A model generated the notes under the pieces. That model was not told the DNA's origin. It worked only from the letters and a program-made list of their open reading frames with translations, and searched no databases. This document shows positions 42,460 to 51,419 of a DNA stretch of 64,000 nucleotides, in pieces (position 1 is the stretch's first letter; every line of letters begins with the position of its first letter). Source of the DNA: Ruminococcus sp. AF31-8BH (GTDB lineage: Bacteria > Bacillota > Clostridia > Lachnospirales > Lachnospiraceae); NCBI RefSeq assembly GCF_003460605.1, contig NZ_QTVN01000010.1, positions 64,501 to 128,500 of the forward strand, in the 5' to 3' direction. The position numbers were made by a program, and so were the translations under genes.

Positions 42460-43854
42460 TTAGAATGTAAATTTATCTGCGAAGTAAGCATCCAGCTCGT
42501 CGATCTTAATACGAACCTGCTCCATGGAATCACGGTCACGTACAGTAACCATTCCATCTGTCTCGGAATCAAAGTCATAGGTTACACAGAATGGAGTACC
42601 AATCTCGTCCTGTCTTCTGTAACGTTTTCCGATGTTTCCACGGTCATCGAACTCACAGTTGTATTTCTTGGATAACTGTGCATAGATTTTCTCGGCGCCC
42701 TCATTCAGCTTCTTGGAAAGCGGAAGCACACCGATCTTAACCGGAGCAAGTGCCGGATGGAAATGAAGGACAGTACGAACATCGTTCTTCTCTGCATCCA
42801 GGACTTCCTCGTCATATGCGCTGCAAAGGAATGCCAGGACCACACGATCAGCACCAAGTGACGGCTCGATTACATATGGAATGTATTTCTGCTTCTTCTC
42901 ATCGTCGAAATAGGTAAGATCCTGTCCGGATACGTTCTGATGCTGAGTCAGGTCATAGTCTGTTCTGTCAGCGATTCCCCAGAGCTCGCCCCATCCAAAT
43001 GGGAAAAGGAACTCAACGTCTGTGGTAGCCTTGCTGTAGAAGCTCAGCTCCTCTTTGTCATGGTCACGGTAACGAACTTCCTCATCCTTCAGGCCAAGAG
43101 AATGCAGCCAGTTCAGGCAGAAGCTCTTCCAGTATGCAAACCACTCAAGGTCTGTGTCTGGCTCGCAGAAGAATTCAAGCTCCATCTGCTCGAACTCACG
43201 GGTACGGAAGGTGAAGTTTCCAGGTGTAATCTCGTTACGGAAGGATTTACCGATCTGGCCGATACCAAACGGAATCTTCTTACGGGAGGTTCTCTGTACG
43301 TTCTTGAAGTTTACGAAAATACCCTGAGCTGTTTCCGGTCTTAAATATACAGTATTCTTAGCATCCTCTGTTACACCCTGGAAGGTCTTGAACATCAGGT
43401 TGAACTGACGGATATCTGTGAAATTGTGTTTTCCGCAGGAAGGACATGGAACATTGTGTTTCTCGATGAAATTCTTCATCTCTTCCTGGGACCAGCCGTC
43501 TACAGAGCTCTCAAGTGTAATGTCGTTCTCCTGGCTGTAGTCCTCGATAATCTTGTCTGCACGGAAACGCTCGTGGCATTCTTTACAGTCCATAAGAGGA
43601 TCGGAGAAGCTGCCAAGATGTCCGGAAGCGATCCAGGTCTGCGGGTTCATCAGAATGGCACAGTCAACACCTACATTGTATGGAGATTCCTGAATGAATT
43701 TCTGCCACCATGCACGCTTTACGTTATTTTTAAGCTCTACGCCAAGGTTTCCGTAGTCCCATGTATTGGCAAGGCCGCCATAAATCTCAGAACCCGGGTA
43801 AACAAATCCTCTTGCTTTCGCCAGAGCAATAATCTTGTCCATTGTTTTTTCCAT
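42460..43854 (-). CDS. glyS: Glycyl-tRNA synthetase (alpha2 type)
   Basis: A 464-residue class II synthetase charging tRNA-Gly. Typical stretches: [20 protein letters not shown] at the N-terminus, the Cys pair in [13 protein letters not shown] with a second pair in [13 protein letters not shown] (zinc-binding insertion), [36 protein letters not shown] (motif 2) and [13 protein letters not shown] (motif 3), with a C-terminal anticodon-binding domain. The start at 43854 follows AGGAG by eight bases. It has its own promoter and no room for a T-box leader. Confidence 0.97.
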   Translation of the reverse strand: MEKTMDKIIALAKARGFVYPGSEIYGGLANTWDYGNLGVELKNNVKRAWWQKFIQESPYNVGVDCAILMNPQTWIASGHLGSFSDPLMDCKECHERFRADKIIEDYSQENDITLESSVDGWSQEEMKNFIEKHNVPCPSCGKHNFTDIRQFNLMFKTFQGVTEDAKNTVYLRPETAQGIFVNFKNVQRTSRKKIPFGIGQIGKSFRNEITPGNFTFRTREFEQMELEFFCEPDTDLEWFAYWKSFCLNWLHSLGLKDEEVRYRDHDKEELSFYSKATTDVEFLFPFGWGELWGIADRTDYDLTQHQNVSGQDLTYFDDEKKQKYIPYVIEPSLGADRVVLAFLCSAYDEEVLDAEKNDVRTVLHFHPALAPVKIGVLPLSKKLNEGAEKIYAQLSKKYNCEFDDRGNIGKRYRRQDEIGTPFCVTYDFDSETDGMVTVRDRDSMEQVRIKIDELDAYFADKFTF

Positions 43855-43892
43855 GATATCTCTCCTCATTGTTTGATAGATGATTTTTAATC

Positions 43893-43921
43893 ATTATACT
43901 CGTTACTTCTGCTTTTGTAAA
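43893..43921 (-). promoter_or_regulatory. Promoter of glyS
   Basis: Minus-strand TTTACA (43921-43916), a 17-base spacer and consensus TATAAT (43898-43893), about 40 bases before the start codon. Confidence 0.75.
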
Positions 43922-43961
43922 GTTATAACGCGTACTCAATTCCGTACATTCCGGCACTTTG

Positions 43962-44729
43962 TTAGATCATAACCTCCAGAATCTGCAGGCTTTTGAACCT
44001 TTTGTCCGTGTTTGCGGCCACGTAGGTGCGGATGTGGTGCTCCAGTTCCCGCAGCACTTCCTTTGTCACCGTGAAATTATAAAGCCGGGTCATAGGCGAA
44101 CTGACAATATACTGCATGGTATAAAGCACTGCCGGGGAAATCCGCCTTGCGCTTCTTGCCTCCGCCGCATCCGCCTTTCTCAGACAGTCTCCATCCAGAA
44201 TTCCATGTGCCTCCTGGGAAAAAAACAGATTCTCTTTGCCCGCGATTTCCTCGCCGCAGTGCACACAGCGAAAAAGCTCCGGCATCAGTCCCTGCTCCGC
44301 CATAGTGCGAAGCTCAAAAATGCACCGCACCAGCCGCGGATCCAGCTCCGGATTCAGAAGGGCTTTCACAGTCAGGTAAAGAAGATTCATCATATTCTTC
44401 TCATCCGTCCCCTCATGTCCGAAGTAATCCGCAAGCTCCAGGAAATAATATCCATAGTAGATTCCCGGCTGCCTGGATGCCAGTTCCACAAAATGATGGG
44501 TCACGGTCACCTGGTTCAGATTGTAGCTGCTGCGCCCCTCAAAAAGGGTAAAATTCCCGAATACAAAGGGATTGGCTGCTGCCATAAATGGACTGTTCTG
44601 CCGTCTTGCCCCCTTTGCAAAAGCGGAAATTTTTCCCCGCTCCCTGGTAAGAAGAACGATCCGCTTGTCATACTCTCCCACGGGCTGGGCAGATAACACC
44701 ACTCCCTGTACCGTGATCAGATCACTCAT
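43962..44729 (-). CDS. recO: DNA repair protein RecO
   Basis: A 255-residue protein of the RecFOR pathway that binds single-stranded DNA and helps load RecA. It has the N-terminal OB-fold (QGVVLSAQPVGEYDKRIVLL, ISAFAKGARRQNS), a helical middle and a zinc-ribbon-like C-terminal part with the Cys pair in RCVHCGEEIAGKENLFFS; the second pair usual for the ribbon is reduced to a single Cys in GILDGDCLRK. It starts two bases after the era stop, the era-recO order common in Firmicutes. Confidence 0.93.
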   Translation of the reverse strand: MSDLITVQGVVLSAQPVGEYDKRIVLLTRERGKISAFAKGARRQNSPFMAAANPFVFGNFTLFEGRSSYNLNQVTVTHHFVELASRQPGIYYGYYFLELADYFGHEGTDEKNMMNLLYLTVKALLNPELDPRLVRCIFELRTMAEQGLMPELFRCVHCGEEIAGKENLFFSQEAHGILDGDCLRKADAAEARSARRISPAVLYTMQYIVSSPMTRLYNFTVTKEVLRELEHHIRTYVAANTDKRFKSLQILEVMI

Positions 44730-44731
44730 TT

Positions 44732-45640
44732 TCAGATTTCCTTCTTATCGTATCCAAAGTTTTTGATCATAAAGTCGCTGTCGCGCCAGTCTTTCTTTAC
44801 CTTTACCCAAAGCTTTAAGTTCACCTTGGAGTCCAGCATGCGCTCCAGCTCGAATCTGGCGTTGCTGCCGATCTTTTTCAGCATGGCGCCGCCTTTTCCG
44901 ATGATGATGCCCTTGTGGGAATCCCGCTCGCAGATAATGGTGGCTTCAATATCCACCATAGGATTTTTGCCCGGGCGCTCCTTCATCTTATCGATGGCCA
45001 CAGCAATTCCGTGAGGGATCTCCGCATCCAGTGCATGAAGGGCCTTCTCACGGATCACCTCTGCCACGATCTGGCGCTGAGGCTGGTCTGTCACAGTGTC
45101 CTCGTCATAGAACATTGGTCCGTATGGAAGGTATTTCAGAATGCTGTCGATAATGTCCTCTGTATTCTGTCCCCGAAGTGCTGAGCAGGGAATGATCTCT
45201 GCAAAGTCGCAGATCTTGCGGTAAGTATCAATTGCCGGAAGGATTTCTTCCTTCTTTACTGTATCAATCTTGTTGATGATCAGAATTACCGGCACGCCAA
45301 CGCCCTGAAGCTGCTCGGCAATGTGGCGCTCACCTGCTCCGATAAAGGTAGAAGGCTCTACCAGCCACATAATGGCATCCACCTCTTTCAGAGTGCGCTC
45401 TGCCACTGCGACCATATACTCTCCAAGCTTGTTCTTCGCCTTGTGGATACCTGGGGTATCCAGGAAAACGATCTGTCCCTTGTCGCAGGTGTAAACGGTC
45501 TGGATACGGTTCCTTGTGGTCTGGGGCTTCTTGGATGTGATGGCGATCTTCTGCCCGATGAGATGGTTCATCAGGGTAGACTTGCCCACATTCGGACGCC
45601 CGATAATTGCTACAAATCCGGATTTAAAATCTGGTGTCAT
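44732..45640 (-). CDS. era: GTPase Era
   Basis: A 302-residue GTPase needed for 30S ribosome maturation. G1 GRPNVGKST is at residues 14-22, the switch region ITSKKPQTTRNRIQ, G3 DTPGIH, G4 NKID and a C-terminal KH domain (from about residue 210, with GIIIGKGGAMLKKIG) that binds the 3' end of 16S rRNA. Normal length. It lies downstream of the M16 peptidase gene and upstream of recO. Confidence 0.97.
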   Translation of the reverse strand: MTPDFKSGFVAIIGRPNVGKSTLMNHLIGQKIAITSKKPQTTRNRIQTVYTCDKGQIVFLDTPGIHKAKNKLGEYMVAVAERTLKEVDAIMWLVEPSTFIGAGERHIAEQLQGVGVPVILIINKIDTVKKEEILPAIDTYRKICDFAEIIPCSALRGQNTEDIIDSILKYLPYGPMFYDEDTVTDQPQRQIVAEVIREKALHALDAEIPHGIAVAIDKMKERPGKNPMVDIEATIICERDSHKGIIIGKGGAMLKKIGSNARFELERMLDSKVNLKLWVKVKKDWRDSDFMIKNFGYDKKEI

Positions 45641-45673
45641 GAAAATATATCCTCTTCTTTCTTAACAAATGGA

Positions 45674-45707
45674 CGCAGCAGGCAAAAGGTACCTTTTATC
45701 TGCTGCG
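45674..45707 (-). other. Hairpin between the peptidase gene and era
   Basis: CGCAGCAG and CTGCTGCG (45674-45681, 45700-45707) enclose the palindrome AAAAGGTACCTTTT. There is no clear T-run; it may partly terminate or process the transcript. Confidence 0.45.
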
Positions 45708-45713
45708 CTGTAC

Positions 45714-48638
45714 TTAGCAGCTTACCAGCGGCTTTGTCTCCATAAATACGTCTTTCGCCTTCTCCACTGCGCTCTCGCTTCCCACAACGCAGATCTGGTC
45801 GTCTGCAAGAATGGCTTCGATCAGCGGTGCCAGTGCATGGATGTCCTCCACTGTGGCGTCTAAGATCTGATCTCTTTCCTTCTGCAGCATCTCTACAGTC
45901 AGGCCGCGGAAATATGCCATTCTGCCAAGTGTCCCCTGGGACTGCGGTGTTCTTGGAACATCCTTGCCGCTGATGGTTCCGATAATGTATTTGGTCAGTT
46001 CACGCTCATCTGCCTGGAAGGTGCGGACATACTCCGGTACGCCCTGGTAAACTTCCAGGGTGCGGCGAAGATGCGGATCTCTGTAGGATACGAAGTAGCT
46101 CTCACCGCTTCTTCTGAATCCGCTCATGCAGCCGTATGCGCCGCCTTTCACACGAAGATTGATCCAGAGGTAATCGTAGCTTAAAGCCACCTTCAGAATC
46201 TCAAGGGCACCAGTATAAGCGTAGCCCTTCTTTACAAAGTTTCCGCATTTTGCCACGTACTGCACCTGGCCGGAGGTCTTGAAGCCCTCATTCTTTTTCT
46301 CACAGGTAATAGAAACGGAAGGAACCTCTCTGGTGCGCTCTGGAAGGCTCTTTTTCAGTTCCCCGCAAAGCTTCTGGATCTGCTCCACAGATTCTCTTTC
46401 TCCTGTGTAGCTTACCATAAAGCTGTCCGGGCGGATGATCTCCTCCACTGCATTCAGAAGTCCTGCCACGATCTCGTCTTTTTTCTCCTGGAAGTTCTTG
46501 TCCAGATCCTCCACAAATTTGTAATAGCCCACTCCAGCCATCTCGTCCTGGAATTTCGCCATAGGAGATGCGTAGGAGCTGCCGCGGAGCACGGCAGTCT
46601 GATGGCCTGCGCCGATCAGGGAGGCCTGTCCTCTGGACTTGAGTTCTCCGATGATCTCACGGAGACGTTTGATATCCGTAAGCCTGGATGTATTTAAGAT
46701 CTCTCCCATCATCTGGAAAAGAAAATCCATCTGGGAATAAAGCGCTTTGCCTCGGATAGTGAACATGGTGCGGAATACTTCCGGATCATTTGCCTTGTCA
46801 AAAACATCGACACCGCACTGGATTCCACCTGTTCTGGCATTGATCTCATTGAACAGCTGTCCGTAGGTGTAGTCCTTGGTGTCCACATAGCCAAGAACGG
46901 ATTTCAGAAGACCAAGGTAATGTACCTTCTCCACTTCCATATCCCGGATTTCGAACATCACATTCACATAGCCGATTCCATTGGTACATACATCCTGATA
47001 CAAAAACAGGCTGTCGTCCACTGCAAGCTCTTCGTTGGAAAATCCCTCAACCTCTCTTCGGATATCGGAGCGTTTAAGCATAGGGATGCATTCCAGATCC
47101 TCCGGATTCTCCTCAGATTCCTGATATGCTTCAAGAGCTTTTGTTTTTCTTACCAGTTTCTCCAGCTCTGCATCAGAAAGGCTGCTTCTGTACTTCTCAA
47201 GCATCTCCTCCAGATCCTTCTCTCTTTTGGCAGCAAGGCCACGCTTTGGAATCAGGGTAAGGATGGTGCCGTGGGTATTATCAAGAAGCCATTTCCGGAT
47301 AATTTCTTCAAAGTATCCCTCGTTAACTGCTTCCTTCAGTCTGTCATAAATGGCAAGAAGCTTCACCTGGGCAAAAGGATTTTCATCATCATAGAGCCAG
47401 TTTCCCAAAATATCAAGACCGTACATCAGTCCCTTTGGATAGGAACCGAAATCAGCCTCGCGGTAACGGAATTCCATATAATTGATTCCCGCAAGAATCG
47501 CTTTTTTGTCAACTCCATTCTTCACAATGTCCTGAAGACATTTTCGGATAGTGGATACAAATTCTTCTTTCTGGCTGGTCTTGGCACCCTTTGCCACAAT
47601 AGAGAAGAATGGCTGCAAAACTCCATCGTCATAAGAGCCATAAATATCCTTACCGATCTGTGCATCCAGAAGTGCTTTCTTCAGCGGAGCTCCCGGAGCG
47701 CTAAGAAGCGCATAATCCAGCACATCAAATGCTACTCCAAGCATGCTGTCCATAGCATTTCCCACAACCATATTAAAGGAAAGATAAGTATTATCCTCTT
47801 CGTCCTCATTCTCAGCCACAGGATACTCTTCCTCAAGATCCTTCACCTGAGAAAATGGAGCCTGCTCCAAAATGCGGGAATCCACAGCAAGAGCATCAAA
47901 AGCGGAAAGATATTTTTCATCGATAAAACGCAGCTTCTCCTCCATATCCATATTTCCGTAAAGATATATATAGCTGTTGGAAGGATGATAATATGTGCGG
48001 TGGAAATTCAGGAACTCCTCATAGGAAAGCTCTGGAATATTCTCCGGGTCGCCTCCGGATTCCACGCCATAAGTATTATCCGGGAAAAGGCTGCTCTTAA
48101 TCTGCCTGTCCAGAACCTCGTCAGGGGAAGAAAATGCCCCCTTCATCTCATTGTATACAACGCCATTGTAGGTCAAAGGACCTTCTTTATTCTCAAGATG
48201 ATAGCTCCAGCCTTCCTGACGGAAGATTTCTTCTTTCTTATAGATATTGGGATAAAAAACAGCATCCAGATACACATGCATCAGGTTCTGGAAATCCTGG
48301 TCATTGCAGCTTGCTACCGGATAGCAGGTCTTGTCCGGATAGGTCATGGCATTTAAAAAGGTGTTCAAAGAACCCTTTACCAATTCTACAAATGGATCCT
48401 TCAGCGGGAACTCGCGGGAACCGCAGAGTACGCTGTGCTCCAGAATGTGGGGAACTCCCGTGCTGTTGGCAGGAGGGGTGCGGAACGCAATAGAAAATAC
48501 CTTGTTCTCATCATCGTTCTCGATCAGGATCAGCCTTGCTCCGGTTTTCTTGTGGCGGAGCAGATAGCCTGTGGAATGGATGTCTGTAAGATTTTCTTGT
48601 TTTACAACTTCGTATGCAGGAATGTTTTCTGTTTTCAT
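45714..48638 (-). CDS. M16C insulinase-family metallopeptidase
   Basis: A 974-residue peptidase related to presequence protease (PreP). The inverted zinc motif HILEH is at residues 64-68, with the third ligand region VVYNEMKGAFSSP near residue 150. The four homologous halves and the central hinge expected of M16C are accommodated by the length. It has no signal peptide, so it should act in the cytoplasm on short peptides. GGAGG precedes the start. It probably heads a transcript into era and recO, with a hairpin in between. Confidence 0.92.
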   Translation of the reverse strand: MKTENIPAYEVVKQENLTDIHSTGYLLRHKKTGARLILIENDDENKVFSIAFRTPPANSTGVPHILEHSVLCGSREFPLKDPFVELVKGSLNTFLNAMTYPDKTCYPVASCNDQDFQNLMHVYLDAVFYPNIYKKEEIFRQEGWSYHLENKEGPLTYNGVVYNEMKGAFSSPDEVLDRQIKSSLFPDNTYGVESGGDPENIPELSYEEFLNFHRTYYHPSNSYIYLYGNMDMEEKLRFIDEKYLSAFDALAVDSRILEQAPFSQVKDLEEEYPVAENEDEEDNTYLSFNMVVGNAMDSMLGVAFDVLDYALLSAPGAPLKKALLDAQIGKDIYGSYDDGVLQPFFSIVAKGAKTSQKEEFVSTIRKCLQDIVKNGVDKKAILAGINYMEFRYREADFGSYPKGLMYGLDILGNWLYDDENPFAQVKLLAIYDRLKEAVNEGYFEEIIRKWLLDNTHGTILTLIPKRGLAAKREKDLEEMLEKYRSSLSDAELEKLVRKTKALEAYQESEENPEDLECIPMLKRSDIRREVEGFSNEELAVDDSLFLYQDVCTNGIGYVNVMFEIRDMEVEKVHYLGLLKSVLGYVDTKDYTYGQLFNEINARTGGIQCGVDVFDKANDPEVFRTMFTIRGKALYSQMDFLFQMMGEILNTSRLTDIKRLREIIGELKSRGQASLIGAGHQTAVLRGSSYASPMAKFQDEMAGVGYYKFVEDLDKNFQEKKDEIVAGLLNAVEEIIRPDSFMVSYTGERESVEQIQKLCGELKKSLPERTREVPSVSITCEKKNEGFKTSGQVQYVAKCGNFVKKGYAYTGALEILKVALSYDYLWINLRVKGGAYGCMSGFRRSGESYFVSYRDPHLRRTLEVYQGVPEYVRTFQADERELTKYIIGTISGKDVPRTPQSQGTLGRMAYFRGLTVEMLQKERDQILDATVEDIHALAPLIEAILADDQICVVGSESAVEKAKDVFMETKPLVSC

Positions 48639-48786
48639 TTTTTCCTCCGAAAGTCCAGTCTGGAGACAATGCCGCCAGATTGGTTTTATTTTCTATCATA
48701 TCCAGGCCTGCAAAAACTATGCCCGGACTTTATTCATAAGGTATATTATACCATCTTCGCGCTGATAAGCGCAATATAAATAATTG

Positions 48787-48809
48787 GGGACCCGGCAATG
48801 CCGGATCCC
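48787..48809 (-). terminator. Hairpin after the toxin-antitoxin pair
   Basis: On the minus strand GGGATCCGGC-ATT-GCCGGGTCCC forms a compact 10-base stem with one G-U pair, followed by CAATTATTT. The T-run is imperfect. Confidence 0.5.
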
Positions 48810-48820
48810 TGTCATTTTGG

Positions 48821-49000
48821 CTATGCATTTTTCTTTCTGTTGCGTTGTATCACACAGCTTTTTAAAGCTTTATACATTGCAGGAGATAATTCCGGGGCAT
48901 CTTCATCTGCTACGATTGGATACTTTTTGGCTTCCATAACCTCTTTCAGCTGTTCCTGTGTTGGTTTCTGTCCTTTTTCAATAGTAAATGTTCTGGTCAT
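48821..49000 (-). CDS. Antitoxin partner of the BrnT-like toxin
   Basis: 59 residues starting MTRTFTIEKGQKPTQEQLKE at 49000, eight bases after AGGAGG. It is short and charged, with the PIVADEDAPELSPAMYKALK segment seen in antitoxins paired with DUF497/BrnT toxins, and a basic end (RNRKK). It should neutralise the toxin by direct binding and may help autoregulate the pair. Its start lies inside the toxin gene (23-base overlap), which ties the two products together. Confidence 0.75.
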   Translation of the reverse strand: MTRTFTIEKGQKPTQEQLKEVMEAKKYPIVADEDAPELSPAMYKALKSCVIQRNRKKNA

Positions 49001-49262
49001 AATAAAGCCTCCTTTCAGTCTCTGTCGCAAGCCTTGCGGATATTAGCCGGATATTGTCTTTTCTCTCAGTAAAAACAACAAATAATACATCACCGACACA
49101 CCCAATTGCTATATAACGGTCTTCCTCTATACTATGTTCGAAATCGTACATTTCAATGTAATTTTCATCTTCAAATACGTATGCTGCTGTTTCAAAGGAT
49201 ATCTTATGTTTTTTCTGATTAATCTGATTCTTTTCTTCGTCCCATTCAAACCTCAATGTCAC
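48978..49262 (-). CDS. brnT: BrnT-family (DUF497) toxin
   Basis: About 94 residues from a GTG start at 49262 (ribosome site AAGGAG seven bases upstream). FEWDEEKNQINQKKHKISFE, DRYIAIGCVGDVLFVVFTER and RLISARLATETERRLYYD match the BrnT/RelE-like fold, whose members act as ribosome-dependent or free ribonucleases that stop translation. Family residues Glu, His, Arg and the closing Arg-Ile-Ile-Ser-Ala-Arg-type segment are preserved. The toxin gene comes before the antitoxin, the usual brnTA order. The frame can be extended to 49361, but that lacks a ribosome site. Confidence 0.85.
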   Translation of the reverse strand: MTLRFEWDEEKNQINQKKHKISFETAAYVFEDENYIEMYDFEHSIEEDRYIAIGCVGDVLFVVFTERKDNIRLISARLATETERRLYYDQNIYY

Positions 49263-49401
49263 ATATTTCTCCTTTTCTACTAATATATCATACTTTCCTG
49301 TTTTCTTCCATCTTATATTTAAAATTTCAGGCGCGAGAATAAAAAGTATGGCAGGCTGCACGATGTAATCGGACAGCCGCCATATGGTTGGTTAAATTTC
49401 T

Positions 49402-49659
49402 TTACTGCTCTTTTTCTGCAGAGGTTGTTTCTGGCTCAGCTTTTTCTTCTGCAGCTTCTTCTGTAGCTTCTTCTGTAGCTTCTTCTGTTTCCACTTTTGC
49501 TTCTTCTGCTGCAGCGTCCATCTGTACAGCTGGGGTAAGGCCATAGGTTAAGGACAGTTCTACATTGGACATTGCCATTCCGCACACCTTACGTGTTACA
49601 GATACTGCCTGAACGCCTGTGATCTTTCCTTCCATTGTCTGGCCGCTTCCGCCGGACAT
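49402..49659 (-). CDS. Acidic 85-residue protein of unknown function
   Basis: It begins MSGGSGQTMEGKITGVQAVS at 49659 behind AGGAG. Residues 1-50 are mixed and weakly amphipathic; the last 35 are strongly acidic with tandem EEATEEA repeats. Not recognised. It lies downstream of the two-gene ABC exporter and its ATG overlaps the stop of a 15-codon reading frame (TGATG), so translation is probably coupled. Alternatively a single lost base separates one longer protein (MKNSAFRTMIVTGVL joined to MSGGSGQ). Confidence 0.5.
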   Translation of the reverse strand: MSGGSGQTMEGKITGVQAVSVTRKVCGMAMSNVELSLTYGLTPAVQMDAAAEEAKVETEEATEEATEEAAEEKAEPETTSAEKEQ

Positions 49660-49706
49660 CACAGTACTCCTGTTACTATCATGGTTCTAAATGCGCTGTT
49701 CTTCAT
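49659..49706 (-). CDS. 15-residue leader peptide frame, MKNSAFRTMIVTGVL
   Basis: ATG at 49706 lies eight bases after GAGAGG, and its TGA overlaps the ATG of the acidic protein gene. It may be a coupling leader or the displaced N-terminus of that protein. Too short to judge by itself. Confidence 0.35.
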   Translation of the reverse strand: MKNSAFRTMIVTGVL

Positions 49707-49724
49707 TTTAGGTTCCTCTCTTTT

Positions 49725-51419
49725 TTATTTTGTAGCTTCTGTCATATAACCGTTTTCCACTTTATAAATCCGGTCTGCAATAGCCATTGTGGATTCCCGG
49801 TGTGAAACCAGAATAATGCTCTTTTTGCTCTTCTGCTGTGCCAGTGCCTTGAGAATGATTCCCTCATTGATACTGTCCACGTTGCTGGTTGGCTCGTCCA
49901 GCAGAATCAGCTGCCGTCCGCTAAGGAATGCTCTTGCCAGTCCCAGTCTTTGTTTTTCACCGGAGGATAAGGCATCTCCCATGGCTCCCACTCTCGTCTG
50001 ATAGCCATTTGGAAGACTCATAACAAAGTCATGCACCGATGCCAGACGGCAGGCCTGTTCCATTTCCACCTGGGTAGCATCCGGCTTTGCAATCCTTAAG
50101 TTTTCTTCGATGGTATCGTCAAACAGATAGGTCACCTGGCTTACCATGGTCACATTGTCCAGAAGATTGTCACTGTTGATCTTTTCGATGTCGGTTCCGT
50201 TAAACAGGATTTCCCCGCTGTCTTTTGACCAGAAACGAAGCAAAAGCTTTAACAGTGTGGATTTTCCGCAGCCGCTTTCTCCGATGATTCCTACGATCTC
50301 GCCTTTTTGTGCCTGCATACACACATCTTTTAAGACAGGTTCATTTTTCTGGTAGGCAAAGGAAAGCTTCCTCACTTCCAGATTTTCGTATGTAATATTT
50401 TTTCCATCTGTGATTTCTTCTACAGCAGGTGCCTCCTCCAGAAGATTCAGGACACGGTCGCCACTGGCAAAGGTCTGGGTCAGATTACCAGGCAGAGCGG
50501 AGATGGCCACTACCGGTCCGAAGCTTCCAAATATGGCAACCACGCCAATGATCATTTTTCCAGAAGTCAAATTGCCGGTATAGACCAGAACGATTCCTGC
50601 GATCAATGTGAGCATTACAAAAACGGAAACAGCCAGTTCTGTGATTGCTGACGCTTTTCCGGTTTCCTCTTTCATTTTTCTTGTCTCTTCCAGAAGGCAT
50701 TCTGATCTGCGGTTAACTTCCTGCTCTCTATTTTCTCCTGCATTGTGGAATAAAATATCTTTAATTCCCTTAATACTATCCAGATAATAGGCATTAAAAG
50801 AAGCAAACTCTCTTCGATAGGTAACACCAGGCTCTTTTAATGCTGCGGAAGAAATCATAGGCACCACAATGCCGATCACCAGATAACCAATCAATGCCAC
50901 CAGTGCCAGCCACGGGCTTGCCGCAAGCCAGGTAAACAAACATACGCTAAAAGATACAAGAATGGCAATGCAGATTGGTGACAGGGTATGGGCATAAAAT
51001 ACTTCCAGTGTTTCAATATCAGATGTGAGCATGGCAATGATGCTTCCCTTTTGCTTGCTTTCCAGCTTGGCCGGACAGAGCTTTCGAAGTACGCCGAAAA
51101 TTTTGTCTCTCAAAATGGCCAGCAGATGAAAGGCAATGTAATGGTTGCTGTACTGCTCAATATAGCGAAGCAGTCCGCGAAGAATTCCGCATCCTACTGC
51201 AAGAGCGATGATCCATTCATAAGAAAGCCAGATAGGTTCCCCCAGTGCCTTGGCTACGCCCAGTGCGCCGAACAGTGTTACGCTCATGGCGCAAAGATAA
51301 CCGATGCTTCCGTTTATGACAGCCAGGATCAGGACTGCCGCAAAGCTTCCCAGAAGACTGATCAGATGGGCCATAATACTGATTCCACTTCTTCGAAGTG
51401 TCTGTTTTACCTGATTCAT
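49725..51419 (-). CDS. ABC exporter subunit, fused membrane and ATPase domains (second of pair)
   Basis: A 564-residue half-transporter. Six transmembrane helices occupy residues about 15-300, followed by an ATPase domain with Walker A GESGCGKST, signature ALSSGEKQRLGLARAF and Walker B LILLDEPTSNVDS. The start at 51419 overlaps the upstream partner's stop by four bases (ATGA). The domain order and pairing resemble heterodimeric exporters of the CydDC/IrtAB kind; the cargo is not determinable. Translation of both halves is coupled. Confidence 0.88.
   Translation of the reverse strand: MNQVKQTLRRSGISIMAHLISLLGSFAAVLILAVINGSIGYLCAMSVTLFGALGVAKALGEPIWLSYEWIIALAVGCGILRGLLRYIEQYSNHYIAFHLLAILRDKIFGVLRKLCPAKLESKQKGSIIAMLTSDIETLEVFYAHTLSPICIAILVSFSVCLFTWLAASPWLALVALIGYLVIGIVVPMISSAALKEPGVTYRREFASFNAYYLDSIKGIKDILFHNAGENREQEVNRRSECLLEETRKMKEETGKASAITELAVSVFVMLTLIAGIVLVYTGNLTSGKMIIGVVAIFGSFGPVVAISALPGNLTQTFASGDRVLNLLEEAPAVEEITDGKNITYENLEVRKLSFAYQKNEPVLKDVCMQAQKGEIVGIIGESGCGKSTLLKLLLRFWSKDSGEILFNGTDIEKINSDNLLDNVTMVSQVTYLFDDTIEENLRIAKPDATQVEMEQACRLASVHDFVMSLPNGYQTRVGAMGDALSSGEKQRLGLARAFLSGRQLILLDEPTSNVDSINEGIILKALAQQKSKKSIILVSHRESTMAIADRIYKVENGYMTEATK

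Noticed and set aside
43855..43961. T-box leader upstream of glyS
   Set aside because: The gap to recO is about 100 bases and a consensus promoter lies only about 40 bases from the start, leaving no room.
46920..48356. Long plus-strand frame (478 codons) opposite the M16 peptidase
   Set aside because: The minus strand encodes a complete, motif-bearing peptidase; the opposite frame has no recognisable domain and no ribosome site.
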